This document shows, in pieces, positions 1-7,611 of a stretch of 23,203 nt of DNA. Numbering within the stretch: position 1 is the first letter of the stretch; every line of letters begins with the position of its first letter. This DNA comes from Clostridia bacterium (GTDB lineage: Bacteria > Bacillota > Clostridia > Oscillospirales > CAG-272), in contig CAAGDE010000027.1 in the NCBI GenBank assembly GCA_900768535.1, forward strand, positions 1 to 23,203. Direction: 5' to 3'. The notes under the pieces were generated by a model. That model ran no database searches, had not been told where the DNA came from, and was given only the letters and a program-made list of their open reading frames with translations. The position numbers were made by a program, and so were the translations under genes.

Positions 1-208
1 ACCCTGCTCAGACCCTTCTTGAAAGAAGTGTCTAAGAACCCCAAGAACCTTCCCTGAGAAGGGCGTCCCCCCCTTTCATCAGACCGATTAAATTCGATTC
101 GCTCCGGAAAAGGGGGGACGCCCTTCTCAGGGAAGTTCTTTGGATTCCTAAACCTTTCTTTCAAGAAAGGTTTAGGCGGGGTTTGGGGCGGAGCCCCAAG
201 GTCTTCCC
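1..208. repeat. Palindromic interspersed repeat, copy A (left end cut by window)
   Basis: A multi-hairpin palindrome fills the space downstream of the MBOAT gene. The central stem pairs 50-72 with 112-134 (23 bp, starting TTCCCTGAGAAGGGCG), and imperfect pairing extends outward on both sides; the loop of about 35 nt is unique sequence. To the right are a perfect 14-bp hairpin with a 2-nt loop (147-176) and a GC hairpin TTGGGGC-gga-GCCCCAA (183-199). To the left is an imperfect hairpin at about 10-33. The arms match copy B at 13691-13970 almost base for base in reverse-complement orientation. The outer left module is missing only because the window starts here. No protein-coding signal was seen. 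It may also end transcription of the MBOAT operon, but no U-tract follows the stems. Confidence 0.9.
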
Positions 209-1765
209 TCAAAACTGCCCGTAAATAAAGTCGCCGGCGTTGTAGCCGATGCCGTAGGAGCCGAAGATCAGGATGACGCAGACCGCGACTGTCAGGACCA
301 GCGACAGGAGCACCGGGCGGCGGGAGAGTTCACCGCGCAGGTCCACCCGTTTGGTCACCTGACTGACGGTGAACAGCACGAGGATGCCGCAGAGCAGGAC
401 GCACCATTGCCGGATATCCAGACCCAATTCAAGCAGTCCGCCCCCGAACAGCTCGCCCCATCTGCCGCCGGTGAGGATGCTTCCCCACAGGCGGAAGGTG
501 CGCGGCACATTCCGGTAGACATCCAGACTGCGGAACAGCCCCATCAGAAGGAAGGTACGGATCGCCTGCACGCAAGCCCATCCGCGCGATGCCGAAAGTC
601 CCGGCGCCGCACGGTGAAAGCGATCCCACAGCGGCTGCAGCTCCTGCGAGATCAGAATTGCCGCACAGTTAAGCAGTCCCCAGACAATGAAATTCCACCC
701 CGCGCCGTGCCAAAGCCCCGTCAGGAACCACGTCACAATGGTCGCAAGATAGACCGGCAGACGCTTGCCCAATGCCGTACCGAGGTGCGCGCGCGACCAT
801 TTGGACAGCTTCTGCATCGGTCCGGAAACCGACAGCGGATAGAAAATGTAATCGGTAAACCAGGTCCCCATGGTGATGTGCCAGCGCCGCCAGTACTCCT
901 TGACCGAGCGGGACGAAAACGGGCGGTCGAAATTCTCGTGCAGGCGGATTCCCAGCATTTCGGAGAATCCGATGGTGATGTCGATGCCGCCGGTGAAGTC
1001 GCCGTAGATTTCCGCCGAATAAAGCAGGATCAGGAGCACCGCATACGCGCCGGTGTAGCCCTCGCCCGTCAGTGTCCGGACGGCGATGAGTGCGGTGTCC
1101 GCCACCACGACCTTTTTGAAGTAGCCCCACACGACCCGCGTCAGACCGCGCAGCAGCTTGTCCCGGTCAAAATCGTGTCCCGTGATCAGCTGCGCCTCCA
1201 GATCGGCAAAGCGGCTGATGGGTCCCTGAATGAGCTGCGGGAAAAAGGAGACAAACAGCGCGGTTTTGGCAAAATTCCGCTCCGCCGTTGCCTTTCCGCG
1301 GTAAACATCGATGAGATACCCCATCGACTGAAAGGTGTAAAACGAGATTCCCAGCGGCAGAATCAGATCGGGCACCTTCACCCCCTGAAAGCTGGACAGG
1401 ACAAAGCCGGTGTATTTGAGCACCGCAAGCGTCCCGAAGCCGAGAATCAGCCCGCCGGTGAGAACCCCCCGGCGCCGCTTTTTCGCTTTTGCACGGAACG
1501 CCTTCCGCTCCGGCTTCGGGAGCGCCGCGCCCTCCCCGGCGAGATACGCGGTTTCGCGGTCGGTCACGCGTTGCATCAGAACCGCCGTCACGTAGGTCAC
1601 CGCCGTTGTCCAAAGGAGAAACGGGACAAACGACAGCCCCGCCAGGCAGTAGAAGCCGACACTCGCCGCCAGCAGAATCCACCACCTGCGCGTCCGGGGA
1701 GTCAGGTAATACAGCACCAACGTCACCGCCATGAACAGGAGGAACCGGAACGATACGAACTGCAT
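209..1765 (-). CDS. MBOAT family O-acyltransferase, AlgI-type
   Basis: This is a 518-residue polytopic membrane protein of the MBOAT family, which moves acyl groups across the membrane onto extracellular polymers (alginate, peptidoglycan, teichoic acids). Family landmarks are the N-terminus MQFVSFRFLLF, the block DFTGGIDITIG (residues 257-267) and HENFDRPF (276-283), EYWRRWHITMGTWFTDY (290-306), and the catalytic-histidine block GLWHGAGWNFIVWG with His353. The tail GDFIYGQF resembles the FIYFQF end of AlgI proteins. The start has a GGAGG site about 6 bases upstream and lies 17 bp after the carrier-protein gene. No DltD/AlgJ-like SGNH partner is visible; it could lie beyond the left edge, past the repeat. 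AlgI-like is favoured over DltB on motif form. The acyl group and acceptor cannot be told from sequence. Confidence 0.9.
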   Translation of the reverse strand: MQFVSFRFLLFMAVTLVLYYLTPRTRRWWILLAASVGFYCLAGLSFVPFLLWTTAVTYVTAVLMQRVTDRETAYLAGEGAALPKPERKAFRAKAKKRRRGVLTGGLILGFGTLAVLKYTGFVLSSFQGVKVPDLILPLGISFYTFQSMGYLIDVYRGKATAERNFAKTALFVSFFPQLIQGPISRFADLEAQLITGHDFDRDKLLRGLTRVVWGYFKKVVVADTALIAVRTLTGEGYTGAYAVLLILLYSAEIYGDFTGGIDITIGFSEMLGIRLHENFDRPFSSRSVKEYWRRWHITMGTWFTDYIFYPLSVSGPMQKLSKWSRAHLGTALGKRLPVYLATIVTWFLTGLWHGAGWNFIVWGLLNCAAILISQELQPLWDRFHRAAPGLSASRGWACVQAIRTFLLMGLFRSLDVYRNVPRTFRLWGSILTGGRWGELFGGGLLELGLDIRQWCVLLCGILVLFTVSQVTKRVDLRGELSRRPVLLSLVLTVAVCVILIFGSYGIGYNAGDFIYGQF

Positions 1766-1782
1766 TGCCGTCCTCCGGTCCG

Positions 1783-2010
1783 TCAGGCTTCGTCAAGCCG
1801 TGTGATCAGATCGTAAATCGCCTTTGCCGAACTGAAATTTTCCGGCAGAATCTCCTCTGCGGGAATGCTCACGTCGTAGGCGCTGTTGATCTCAGTGATC
1901 AGCGTCACAATATCCAGCGAATCCAGAATGCCGTCACCGATCAGATCGTCCGCCGTCCCGAAATCGACATCGGGATGCAGATCATGCAGGATACGCAGCA
2001 ATTCTTCCAT
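1783..2010 (-). CDS. Small acyl/aminoacyl carrier protein
   Basis: This is a 75-residue acidic protein with the carrier-protein signature GILDSLDIVTLI. Ser31 of the DSL motif is the expected 4'-phosphopantetheine attachment site. Length and acidity fit ACP/DltC-type carriers. It starts at ATG 2010, which overlaps the thrS stop codon (TAATG), with a purine-rich GGAGAAGAGAAG site just upstream inside thrS, so translation is probably coupled to thrS. The following MBOAT gene suggests that the carrier feeds acyl groups to it, as DltC works with DltB. No loading enzyme (DltA-like ligase) is present in the window. It is unlikely to be the housekeeping fatty-acid ACP given this neighbourhood, but that is inference. 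Confidence 0.9.
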   Translation of the reverse strand: MEELLRILHDLHPDVDFGTADDLIGDGILDSLDIVTLITEINSAYDVSIPAEEILPENFSSAKAIYDLITRLDEA

Positions 2011-3941
2011 TATCTTCTCTTCTCCGCGACCTCGGTCAGGGCATCGGACAGGAATTCGTCCACGGTCTTTGTCACGGTCTCACCCGCACGGTTCCGCACC
2101 GCCACGCTTCCCGTCTCCATTTCCTTGGCGCCGATGACCAGCATATACGGCACCTTTTCCATCTGCGTTGCGCGGATCTTGTATCCGATGGTGTTGGAGG
2201 AATCGTCCACCGTCACGCGCAGTCCGGCGGACGCATACTTTTCCGCCAGCTTTCTTGCATAGTCGATGTGCTCATCGCCGATGGGCAGAATGCGGACCTG
2301 CTCCGGTGCCAGCCACATCGGGAACGCGCCGGCATACGTCTCAATGAGGTACGCAAGCGTGCGCTCAAAGCACCCCAGCGACGTGCGGTGGATGATATAC
2401 GGCAGCTTCTGCGTGCCGTCCTTGTCGGTGTAGTACATTCCGAAGCGCTCCGCCAGCAGCATATCGATCTGAATGGTGACCAGCGTGTCCTCCTTGCCGA
2501 AGACGTTCTTGTACTGAACATCCAGCTTCGGACCGTAGAACGCCGCCTCGTCGATGCCGATGGTGTATTCCACGCCGAGGTCATCCAGAATCTTGCCCAT
2601 GGTAGCCTGCGCGACCTCCCACTGCTCCTTGGTTCCCTCGTACTTGTTGTGCGGGTTTGCCGGATCCCACTGCGAGAAGCGGAAGGTGCACTGATCCAGC
2701 AGACCGACCGTGCCCAGGAAGTACTTCGCCAGCTCCAGGCAGCCCTTGAATTCCTCCTCCAGCTGTTCCGGACGGAGGATATAGTGCCCCTCGGAGATGG
2801 TGAACTGGCGCACGCGGATCAGACCGTGCATCTCGCCGCTGTCCTCGTTGCGGAACAGCGTGGAGGTCTCGGTCAGGCGCATCGGCAGCTCGCGATAGGA
2901 GCGCTTTTTGTTCAGGTAGACCTGGTACTGGAACGGGCAGGTCATCGGACGCAGGGCAAAGCACTCCTTGGTTTCATCCTGCGGGTCGCCCATGACGAAC
3001 ATTCCGTCCAGATAGTGATCCCAGTGTCCGGAGATTTTGTACAGCTCGCGCTTTGCCATCAGCGGCGTTTTGGTCAGGATACAGCCGTGCGCCTGCTCGA
3101 CATCCTCCACCCATCTCTGCAGCAGCTGGATGACGCGTGCGCCCTTCGGCAGCAGGATCGGCAGTCCCTGTCCGATGCAGTCCACCGTTGTAAAGAAGCC
3201 CAGGTCACGACCCAGCTTGTTGTGGTCGCGCTTCAGCGCCTCCTCCTGCCGGACCAGGTATTCGTTCAGCTCGTCCTTGGAGGGGAACGCCACGCCGTAA
3301 ATGCGCTGCAGCATCTTGTTCTTCTGATCGCCCTTCCAGTAGGCTCCCGTGCACTGCGTCAGCCGGAACGCCTTGACCAGACCCGTGGAAAAGAGGTGCG
3401 GTCCCGCGCAGAGATCGATAAATTCGCCCTGCCTGTAGAAGCTGATCACCTCTCCCTCGGGCAGCTCGTTAATCAGCTGAACCTTGTACGGCTCGTCCCG
3501 CTCGGTCATCAGCTTCACCGCCTCGTCGCGGGGCAATTCAAAGCGCTCGATCCTCAGATTTTCCTTCACGATCTTCTTCATCTCGCCCTCCAGCGCCTTG
3601 AGCACCTCAGGCGTGAAGGAAACCTCGGAGTCAATATCATAGTAGAACCCGTTGTCAATCGCCGGACCGATGGTCAGCTTTGCCGCCGGGTACAGGCGCT
3701 TGACCGCCTGCGCCAGAATGTGCGCCGCCGTGTGGCGGAACAGGTGCTTGCCCGCCTCGTCCGCAAAGGTCAGAAGCCAGACGCTCTCGCCATCCTTAAC
3801 CTCCTCGGTCAGCGCAACCGTCCTGCCCTCAATCGAGGCGCCTATGACCGAACGGTCAATCAGCCCCGCCTCCTTTGCGGCATCATAAACCGTCATCGGT
3901 GCCGCCAGCTCCGTCTCTTTTCCCTGTAATTTAATCTTCAT
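2010..3941 (-). CDS. thrS: Threonyl-tRNA synthetase
   Basis: This class II synthetase charges tRNA-Thr in the cytoplasm. The 643-residue product has all expected domains. A TGS domain spans residues 1-60. The editing domain has the HTAAH motif (His70, His74) and a CAGPH block. The catalytic core has the three zinc-ligand positions in MTCPF, SEGHY and YIIHRTS, plus a motif-2 region around FRNEDSGEMHGLIRVRQF and a motif-3 region around LGCFERTLAYLIE. An anticodon-binding domain follows (IGYKIRATQMEKVPYMLVIG). This motif style is the one common in Clostridia. I chose ATG 3941 because AGGAGGT (3946-3952) precedes it and the TGS domain starts there; the 27-codon upstream extension is translated repeat DNA. 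The gene is preceded by a T-box leader with an ACC specifier. Its stop overlaps the carrier-protein start. Confidence 0.97.
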   Translation of the reverse strand: MKIKLQGKETELAAPMTVYDAAKEAGLIDRSVIGASIEGRTVALTEEVKDGESVWLLTFADEAGKHLFRHTAAHILAQAVKRLYPAAKLTIGPAIDNGFYYDIDSEVSFTPEVLKALEGEMKKIVKENLRIERFELPRDEAVKLMTERDEPYKVQLINELPEGEVISFYRQGEFIDLCAGPHLFSTGLVKAFRLTQCTGAYWKGDQKNKMLQRIYGVAFPSKDELNEYLVRQEEALKRDHNKLGRDLGFFTTVDCIGQGLPILLPKGARVIQLLQRWVEDVEQAHGCILTKTPLMAKRELYKISGHWDHYLDGMFVMGDPQDETKECFALRPMTCPFQYQVYLNKKRSYRELPMRLTETSTLFRNEDSGEMHGLIRVRQFTISEGHYILRPEQLEEEFKGCLELAKYFLGTVGLLDQCTFRFSQWDPANPHNKYEGTKEQWEVAQATMGKILDDLGVEYTIGIDEAAFYGPKLDVQYKNVFGKEDTLVTIQIDMLLAERFGMYYTDKDGTQKLPYIIHRTSLGCFERTLAYLIETYAGAFPMWLAPEQVRILPIGDEHIDYARKLAEKYASAGLRVTVDDSSNTIGYKIRATQMEKVPYMLVIGAKEMETGSVAVRNRAGETVTKTVDEFLSDALTEVAEKRR

Positions 3942-3955
3942 ATTTACCTCCTGTA

Positions 3956-4052
3956 AGACCTTGGGACGCTGTCCCAAGCCCTGCTTAGAAAACTTTTGAA
4001 AAAGTTTTCTAAGGACTTTCAAAACTTTTACTGAGAGGGATTTTGCCTCTCT
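3956..4052. repeat. Palindromic interspersed repeat, copy C (half element)
   Basis: This shorter relative of copies A, B and D has a GC hairpin CTTGGGAC-gct-GTCCCAAG (3960-3978), then a perfect 14-bp stem with a 2-nt loop (3984-4013, arms CTTAGAAAACTTTT and AAAAGTTTTCTAAG). The order and geometry match the two outer hairpins of copies A and B. The long central stem is replaced by a short GAGAGG/CCTCTC hairpin (4033-4051), and no mirror half follows. It lies inside the thrS leader, between the T-box terminator and the thrS ribosome binding site. Confidence 0.8.
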
Positions 4053-4100
4053 TTATGGGGTGCGATAGCCGTACCGCCCGAAGCTCCGAAAGCTTCCCTC

Positions 4101-4148
4101 AAACAAAAGCCACACCCCGCGACAAAAAACTGTCACTGCGGGGTGTGG
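4101..4148 (-). terminator. T-box transcription terminator of the thrS leader
   Basis: Read on the minus strand, an 11-bp perfect stem CCACACCCCGC (4148-4138) pairs with GCGGGGTGTGG (4120-4110). The 17-nt loop can extend the stem through GACA/TGTC. CTTTTGTTT follows directly. It sits about 13 nt after the T-box motif, where the 5' arm can pair either in the antiterminator or in this hairpin. Confidence 0.9.
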
Positions 4149-4300
4149 ATGATTTCCGCACGGTTCCACCCGGTGCTTTCACTCATTTTCTTCGGTTTTC
4201 AGAGGCGAGCGGTACCCTGCCGGATTGTGTCGGGACCTTTCAGCATACGGTTCCTTCTCTGGAGACACAACGGGACGGCAGAACATATCTCTCCCGGCTG
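4101..4300 (-). promoter_or_regulatory. T-box riboswitch, threonine (ACC) specifier
   Basis: The leader of thrS has the conserved T-box sequence GGGTGGAACCG (about 4172-4161). A Stem I can be drawn with the GAGAGA element (4293-4288), helix CTGCCG/CGGCAG, helix TTGTGTC/GACACAA, and an AGAGAAGGAACC...AAAGGTCCC distal part. Compared with the known Bacillus subtilis glyQS leader, the specifier triplet should fall three bases after the lower helix; that triplet here is ACC (4213-4211), a threonine codon. Uncharged tRNA-Thr is expected to favour the antiterminator, with GGG(U) and GUG of the T-box pairing with CACACCC, and so allow transcription of thrS and the genes after it. The leader starts only about 12 nt after the methylglyoxal-synthase-like gene ends. 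No promoter was recognised in that gap. Confidence 0.9.
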
Positions 4301-4311
4301 AAGCGGACGCT

Positions 4312-4770
4312 TCAGGCTTTTTTCTTCCCTCCGCTGACTGCGGCATTCTTCTTTCCGAGGTTGTAAGCGGAATGCGGATTGACGATTTCCCGCCAGTCCA
4401 GATCTCCGCGATCAAGCGCCATAATCAGCACCTCTGCGGTTGCAATATTGGTTGCCACCGGGATGTTGTACAGGTCGCACAGTCGCAGGATTTCCTTTCC
4501 CACTTCATCCTGATCGCTGTTGGGTCTTGTATCCTTGAAATACAGAAGCATATCAATCTCGTTATACGCAATCCGCGATGCAATCTGCTGATCACCTCCC
4601 TGCGCACCGGAGAGCAGACGCTCCACCTCCAGCCCGGTTGCCTCGGAGATATATTTTGCCGTAATACTGGTTGCACAAAGGCTGTGCTTGCTCAACACAC
4701 CGCAGTATGCGATGCAGAACTGGGTCATCAGTTCCTTTTTCAGGTCATGAGCGATGAGGGCAATTTTCAT
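4312..4770 (-). CDS. Methylglyoxal-synthase-like protein with altered active-site residues
   Basis: The 152-residue protein matches methylglyoxal synthase (MgsA) in length and along most of its sequence. The family converts dihydroxyacetone phosphate to methylglyoxal. It keeps the LIAHD opening, the SG-x-x-GGDQQ block with the catalytic Asp, and IPVATNIATAE and GDLDW near the end. Two conserved parts are changed. The phosphate-binding TGTTG is TSITA, and the DP-x5-H-x-PD segment reads DTRPNSDQDEVG, so the positions of E. coli His98 and Asp101 become Gln and Val in my alignment. It may be a divergent enzyme or a sensor of the same fold. The start at 4770 has AAGGA upstream; a 39-codon extension runs through the promoter and is rejected. 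A Lys-rich tail ends the protein. Confidence 0.85.
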   Translation of the reverse strand: MKIALIAHDLKKELMTQFCIAYCGVLSKHSLCATSITAKYISEATGLEVERLLSGAQGGDQQIASRIAYNEIDMLLYFKDTRPNSDQDEVGKEILRLCDLYNIPVATNIATAEVLIMALDRGDLDWREIVNPHSAYNLGKKNAAVSGGKKKA

Positions 4771-4858
4771 GGTCGGTTCCTTTTTCCCTTTCCGAAAATT
4801 TGATGCAGGCACCCATCCCACAGGGGCAGGTCTGTCGCAAAATCTGTCTTTTATCTCT

Positions 4859-4887
4859 ATTATACCATTCTGCGTGGGGGATGTCAA
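4859..4887 (-). promoter_or_regulatory. Consensus sigma-A promoter of the MGS-like gene
   Basis: On the minus strand, TTGACA (4887-4882) and TATAAT (4864-4859) match the vegetative consensus exactly and are separated by 17 bp. The start point should lie near 4852, leaving an 80-nt leader before ATG 4770. Transcripts from here may run on into the thrS T-box leader, because no terminator separates them. Confidence 0.92.
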
Positions 4888-4944
4888 GAGTGTCCCGCGA
4901 TTTTTTCCGGATTCTTGTCAATTTTTTTCGGATTTATTCAGCAT

Positions 4945-5481
4945 TCACCGATATTTTGCACGTTCCCCGCCGATAAACTTCGGTCTGGTCCGCGCCGCCA
5001 GCAGAACAGCGCTCCCGATGTGATCGGTCTTCAGCCGCACCGGGACCGCAACGTCCCGCAGGTGCATTCCGATCAGCGTTCCGCCGATGTCAATGCCCGC
5101 GTGTGCCCGCAGATGCTCAACCGCAACCGGATCCGCCGCGCCCTGCCACGTTGCCGTTGCAAACGAGCCGCCCGCCTTTGGCTGCGGGACAACGCAGACC
5201 GGCTCCAGTCCGTACTGCTCCGCGCACGCGCGCTCAATGATCAGCGCCCGGTTCAGATGCTCACAGCACTGTGCCGCAAGGTACACCCCCGCAGCATCCA
5301 ACAGCGGCTTGACCGCACCGTAGATTTCCAGCGCCGTATCAAAGCTGGACGCGTGCCCGATGACGCCGCCCACGACCTCCGAGGACGAGCATCCCACCAC
5401 GAAAATATCTCCCTTTTTCAGCCCCGCGACCTCCAGCAGCTCCTGTACCGCCGCTGCCGCCTGCTTTGCAATCTCCCCCAT
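4945..5481 (-). CDS. DUF436 / TIGR01440 family protein (YwlG-like)
   Basis: This is a 178-residue soluble protein of the UPF0340/TIGR01440 family, whose biochemical role is not established. Typical blocks are GDIFVVGCSSSEVVGG near the N-terminus, CCEHLNRALIIER in the middle, and HAGIDIGGTLIGMHLRDVAVPV plus ARTRPKFIGGERAKY near the end. The length is normal for the family. ATG 5481 is chosen because AAGGAGG lies just upstream; an in-frame ATG 11 codons earlier has no such site and overlaps the preceding gene. It follows the DUF1385 gene by about 10 bp and is probably the last gene of the ispE operon. No clear terminator was found in the 174 bp downstream. Confidence 0.9.
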   Translation of the reverse strand: MGEIAKQAAAAVQELLEVAGLKKGDIFVVGCSSSEVVGGVIGHASSFDTALEIYGAVKPLLDAAGVYLAAQCCEHLNRALIIERACAEQYGLEPVCVVPQPKAGGSFATATWQGAADPVAVEHLRAHAGIDIGGTLIGMHLRDVAVPVRLKTDHIGSAVLLAARTRPKFIGGERAKYR

Positions 5482-5491
5482 GGCATCCTCC

Positions 5492-6595
5492 TTACCAGTT
5501 GTCGCTGCCGTCATCCGGAATCACCCGTCTGACCGCGGCGATGGCACATTCGATCATATCATCCGTCGGCTCAAACACCGTCACGTGCTGCAGCCACATT
5601 CCCGGCGCGGAGATGATCCGCGTGAACAGATTGTCATGTCTCCCTGCCAGCTTGATCAGCTCATATCCCAGTCCGACAATCAGCGGAATCAGCGCCAGCT
5701 TGACCACCCACCGCAGTGCCTGCGGCAGAACGCTCCCGCCGATGGCAATGGAGATGGGGTCAATGAAAAACGAGGTGAAAATGCTGACGATCAGCATCAG
5801 AATCAGGAATGAGGTTCCGCACCTCGGATGAAAGCGGCGCTGTCTGCGCACATTCTCCACCGTCAGCGGCAGTCCCGCCTCGTAGCAGAAGATGGTCTTG
5901 TGCTCCGCGCCGTGATACATAAAGGTCCGGCGGATGTCCTTCATCAGCGAGATCGCCGCCATATAGCCGACCAGCAGAGCAATCTTGATTACGCCCTCGA
6001 ACGCCGATTTGATCAGTGAATTCAGCCCGGCACTTCCGGTATCCCGAATGGGGAGCAGTCCGTACAGGAAGGTGGGAAGCATGACGAAAACACCGATTGC
6101 AATCGCCAGAGACAGCACCACGCTGGCAACCATCGTCAGGGTCGTCACCCACCCCGGCAGCTTCTTTTCTTCCTCTTTCTTCTCCTCCGGCTTTTCCTCT
6201 GTCGCCGCCGGTTCCTCAGCCGGAGCCGCTTCCGTCTCCCCGGTCACGCGCACCCAGCCGTCGTCCTTTTTCTCGCCCTCCGCCGGTCTTTCCACCACTT
6301 CGTCCAAGCCCGCCAGCTCCGCCGATTTCATCAGGCACTTGTATCCGACCGTCATGGAATCGATATAGCCGAAGATTCCGCGGATAATAGGCAGACGGCA
6401 GATCTTCGGACGCCTGACCCCTTTGGTCTCGCACTCCTCCAGAATGATCCGCCCTTTGGGATCCCGCACCGCCATGGCGGTCTTTTTGGGTCCCCGCATC
6501 ATAATCCCCTCCATCAGCGCCTGACCGCCGATGGAGGTCTTTTTCCTGACCTCGCAGGTCTTTTTATCCTTCAAAGCAATTCCCCCTTTTCTCAT
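5492..6595 (-). CDS. DUF1385 family membrane protein (YqhQ-like)
   Basis: This is a 367-residue integral membrane protein of the DUF1385 family, function unknown. The signature SIGGQALMEGIMMRGP lies near the N-terminus, and YHGAEHKTIFCYE and HPRCGTSFLILM lie in the second half. A charged, low-complexity Ala/Glu/Pro/Lys segment precedes the first of about four to five hydrophobic spans. ATG 6595 overlaps the ispE stop codon (ATGA). An alternative in-frame TTG at 6574 has a better-placed AAGGGGGA site 7 nt upstream, so the true start may be seven codons later. The longer reading that begins at 6643 inside ispE is not supported. Confidence 0.92.
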   Translation of the reverse strand: MRKGGIALKDKKTCEVRKKTSIGGQALMEGIMMRGPKKTAMAVRDPKGRIILEECETKGVRRPKICRLPIIRGIFGYIDSMTVGYKCLMKSAELAGLDEVVERPAEGEKKDDGWVRVTGETEAAPAEEPAATEEKPEEKKEEEKKLPGWVTTLTMVASVVLSLAIAIGVFVMLPTFLYGLLPIRDTGSAGLNSLIKSAFEGVIKIALLVGYMAAISLMKDIRRTFMYHGAEHKTIFCYEAGLPLTVENVRRQRRFHPRCGTSFLILMLIVSIFTSFFIDPISIAIGGSVLPQALRWVVKLALIPLIVGLGYELIKLAGRHDNLFTRIISAPGMWLQHVTVFEPTDDMIECAIAAVRRVIPDDGSDNW

Positions 6596-7500
6596 TCGGT
6601 GCGCGCCGGCTCTGTCAGAAACGCCTGTACACCGGTGCGGCACAGCCGGGATACGAGCCGGGCTGCCGCCTCCCGGTCGGTGAAGATTCCGAACACCGAG
6701 GGACCGCTCCCGCTCATCATGGCAGCCTTTGCGCCCGTCTCCAGCATCCGGTCCTTCAGTTCTCGCACGCGTGGGCGGACCGGAATCACCGCTTCTTCAA
6801 AAATATTGTAGCAAGCCGCCGCAATGCGGTCAAGGTCTCCCGCCTGCAGAGCCGACAGCATCGCATCCACCCGTCGTGCGGTCTCCGTCTGCCTGTCCGA
6901 AAAATCGCCGTACAGTGCATCCAGCTGACCGTAGCCCCACGGCGTGGAAACGCCCTCTCCCGATTTGGCAACGACAATTGCACAGTCCGGGAGCGCCGGA
7001 ACCGGCGTCAGCACCTCGCCGATGCCCTGCGTGCGCATGGCTCCGCCGGGACGCAGAAGGCAGAACGGCACATCCGCTCCGAGCGTCTGCGCAACGGCAA
7101 GCAATTCCTCCGGGGAGAGCGCGTCCGCCCCGGCAATCCGGTTGAGCAGACGCAACACCCCGGCGGCATCGGTGCTTCCGCCCGCCAGTCCCCCGGCAAC
7201 CGGGATCCGCTTGGTCAGGGTTACCGTAATCCCGCCGGAAAGAGAACGCCGGGACAGAAATGCCTCTGCCGCGCGCCACACCAGGTTCGTGCGGTCGGCG
7301 GGAATGCCCGCGTCCTCCGGGATCCGGACACGCAGTCCTTCCCCCTCCCGGTCAAGCGTCACGGTCAGATCGTCCCCGAAGGTGACGGTCTGCATCACCC
7401 CGTCGATCCGGTGATATCCGTCGGAGCGTCTTCCGACCACGTCCAAAAGCAGATTGATCTTGGCACCGGCAACACCGTCGCACACCGCAAAGCGCTCCAT
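6592..7500 (-). CDS. ispE: 4-diphosphocytidyl-2-C-methyl-D-erythritol kinase
   Basis: IspE phosphorylates CDP-methylerythritol with ATP in the MEP pathway to isoprenoid precursors, in the cytoplasm. The 302-residue product shows the GHMP-kinase pattern: AKINLLLDVVGRRSDGYH at the N-terminus, the ATP-binding glycine loop PVAGGLAGGSTDAAG, and the C-terminal MSGSGPSVFGIF motif. Length is usual for the family, and ATG 7500 has GGAAGGGGG just upstream. It is the first gene of a minus-strand operon (ispE, DUF1385, DUF436) with its own promoter at 7542-7570. Its stop overlaps the next start. Confidence is high on motif content. Confidence 0.96.
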   Translation of the reverse strand: MERFAVCDGVAGAKINLLLDVVGRRSDGYHRIDGVMQTVTFGDDLTVTLDREGEGLRVRIPEDAGIPADRTNLVWRAAEAFLSRRSLSGGITVTLTKRIPVAGGLAGGSTDAAGVLRLLNRIAGADALSPEELLAVAQTLGADVPFCLLRPGGAMRTQGIGEVLTPVPALPDCAIVVAKSGEGVSTPWGYGQLDALYGDFSDRQTETARRVDAMLSALQAGDLDRIAAACYNIFEEAVIPVRPRVRELKDRMLETGAKAAMMSGSGPSVFGIFTDREAAARLVSRLCRTGVQAFLTEPARTE

Positions 7501-7541
7501 AAATCCCCCTTCCGACGTCCTGTTTTTCCGTCTACCATATT

Positions 7542-7570
7542 ATTGTAGCACATCCGGGGCGATTTTGCAA
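7542..7570 (-). promoter_or_regulatory. Promoter of the ispE operon
   Basis: On the minus strand, TTGCAA (7570-7565) and TACAAT (7547-7542) are spaced by exactly 17 bp and lie about 40 bp before ATG 7500. It points away from the plus-strand promoter at 7612-7640; the two form a divergent pair. Confidence 0.85.
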
Positions 7571-7611
7571 GACAAAACCGAAATTTCATTGTGAATATCC
7601 TGTGAAAGCCC

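Noticed and set aside
3942..4022. N-terminal extension of ThrRS by 27 codons.
   Set aside because: The extension is translated repeat C and lacks a ribosome binding site; AGGAGGT stands before the ATG at 3941.
4771..4887. N-terminal extension of the MGS-like protein by 39 codons.
   Set aside because: It would begin in the -35 box of the consensus promoter; the family start MKIALIAHD is at 4770.
4888..4944. Possible terminator after the DUF436 gene, from the T-rich tracts.
   Set aside because: The CCGGATTC and CGGATT repeats lie in direct rather than inverted order, so no stable hairpin forms before the T tracts.
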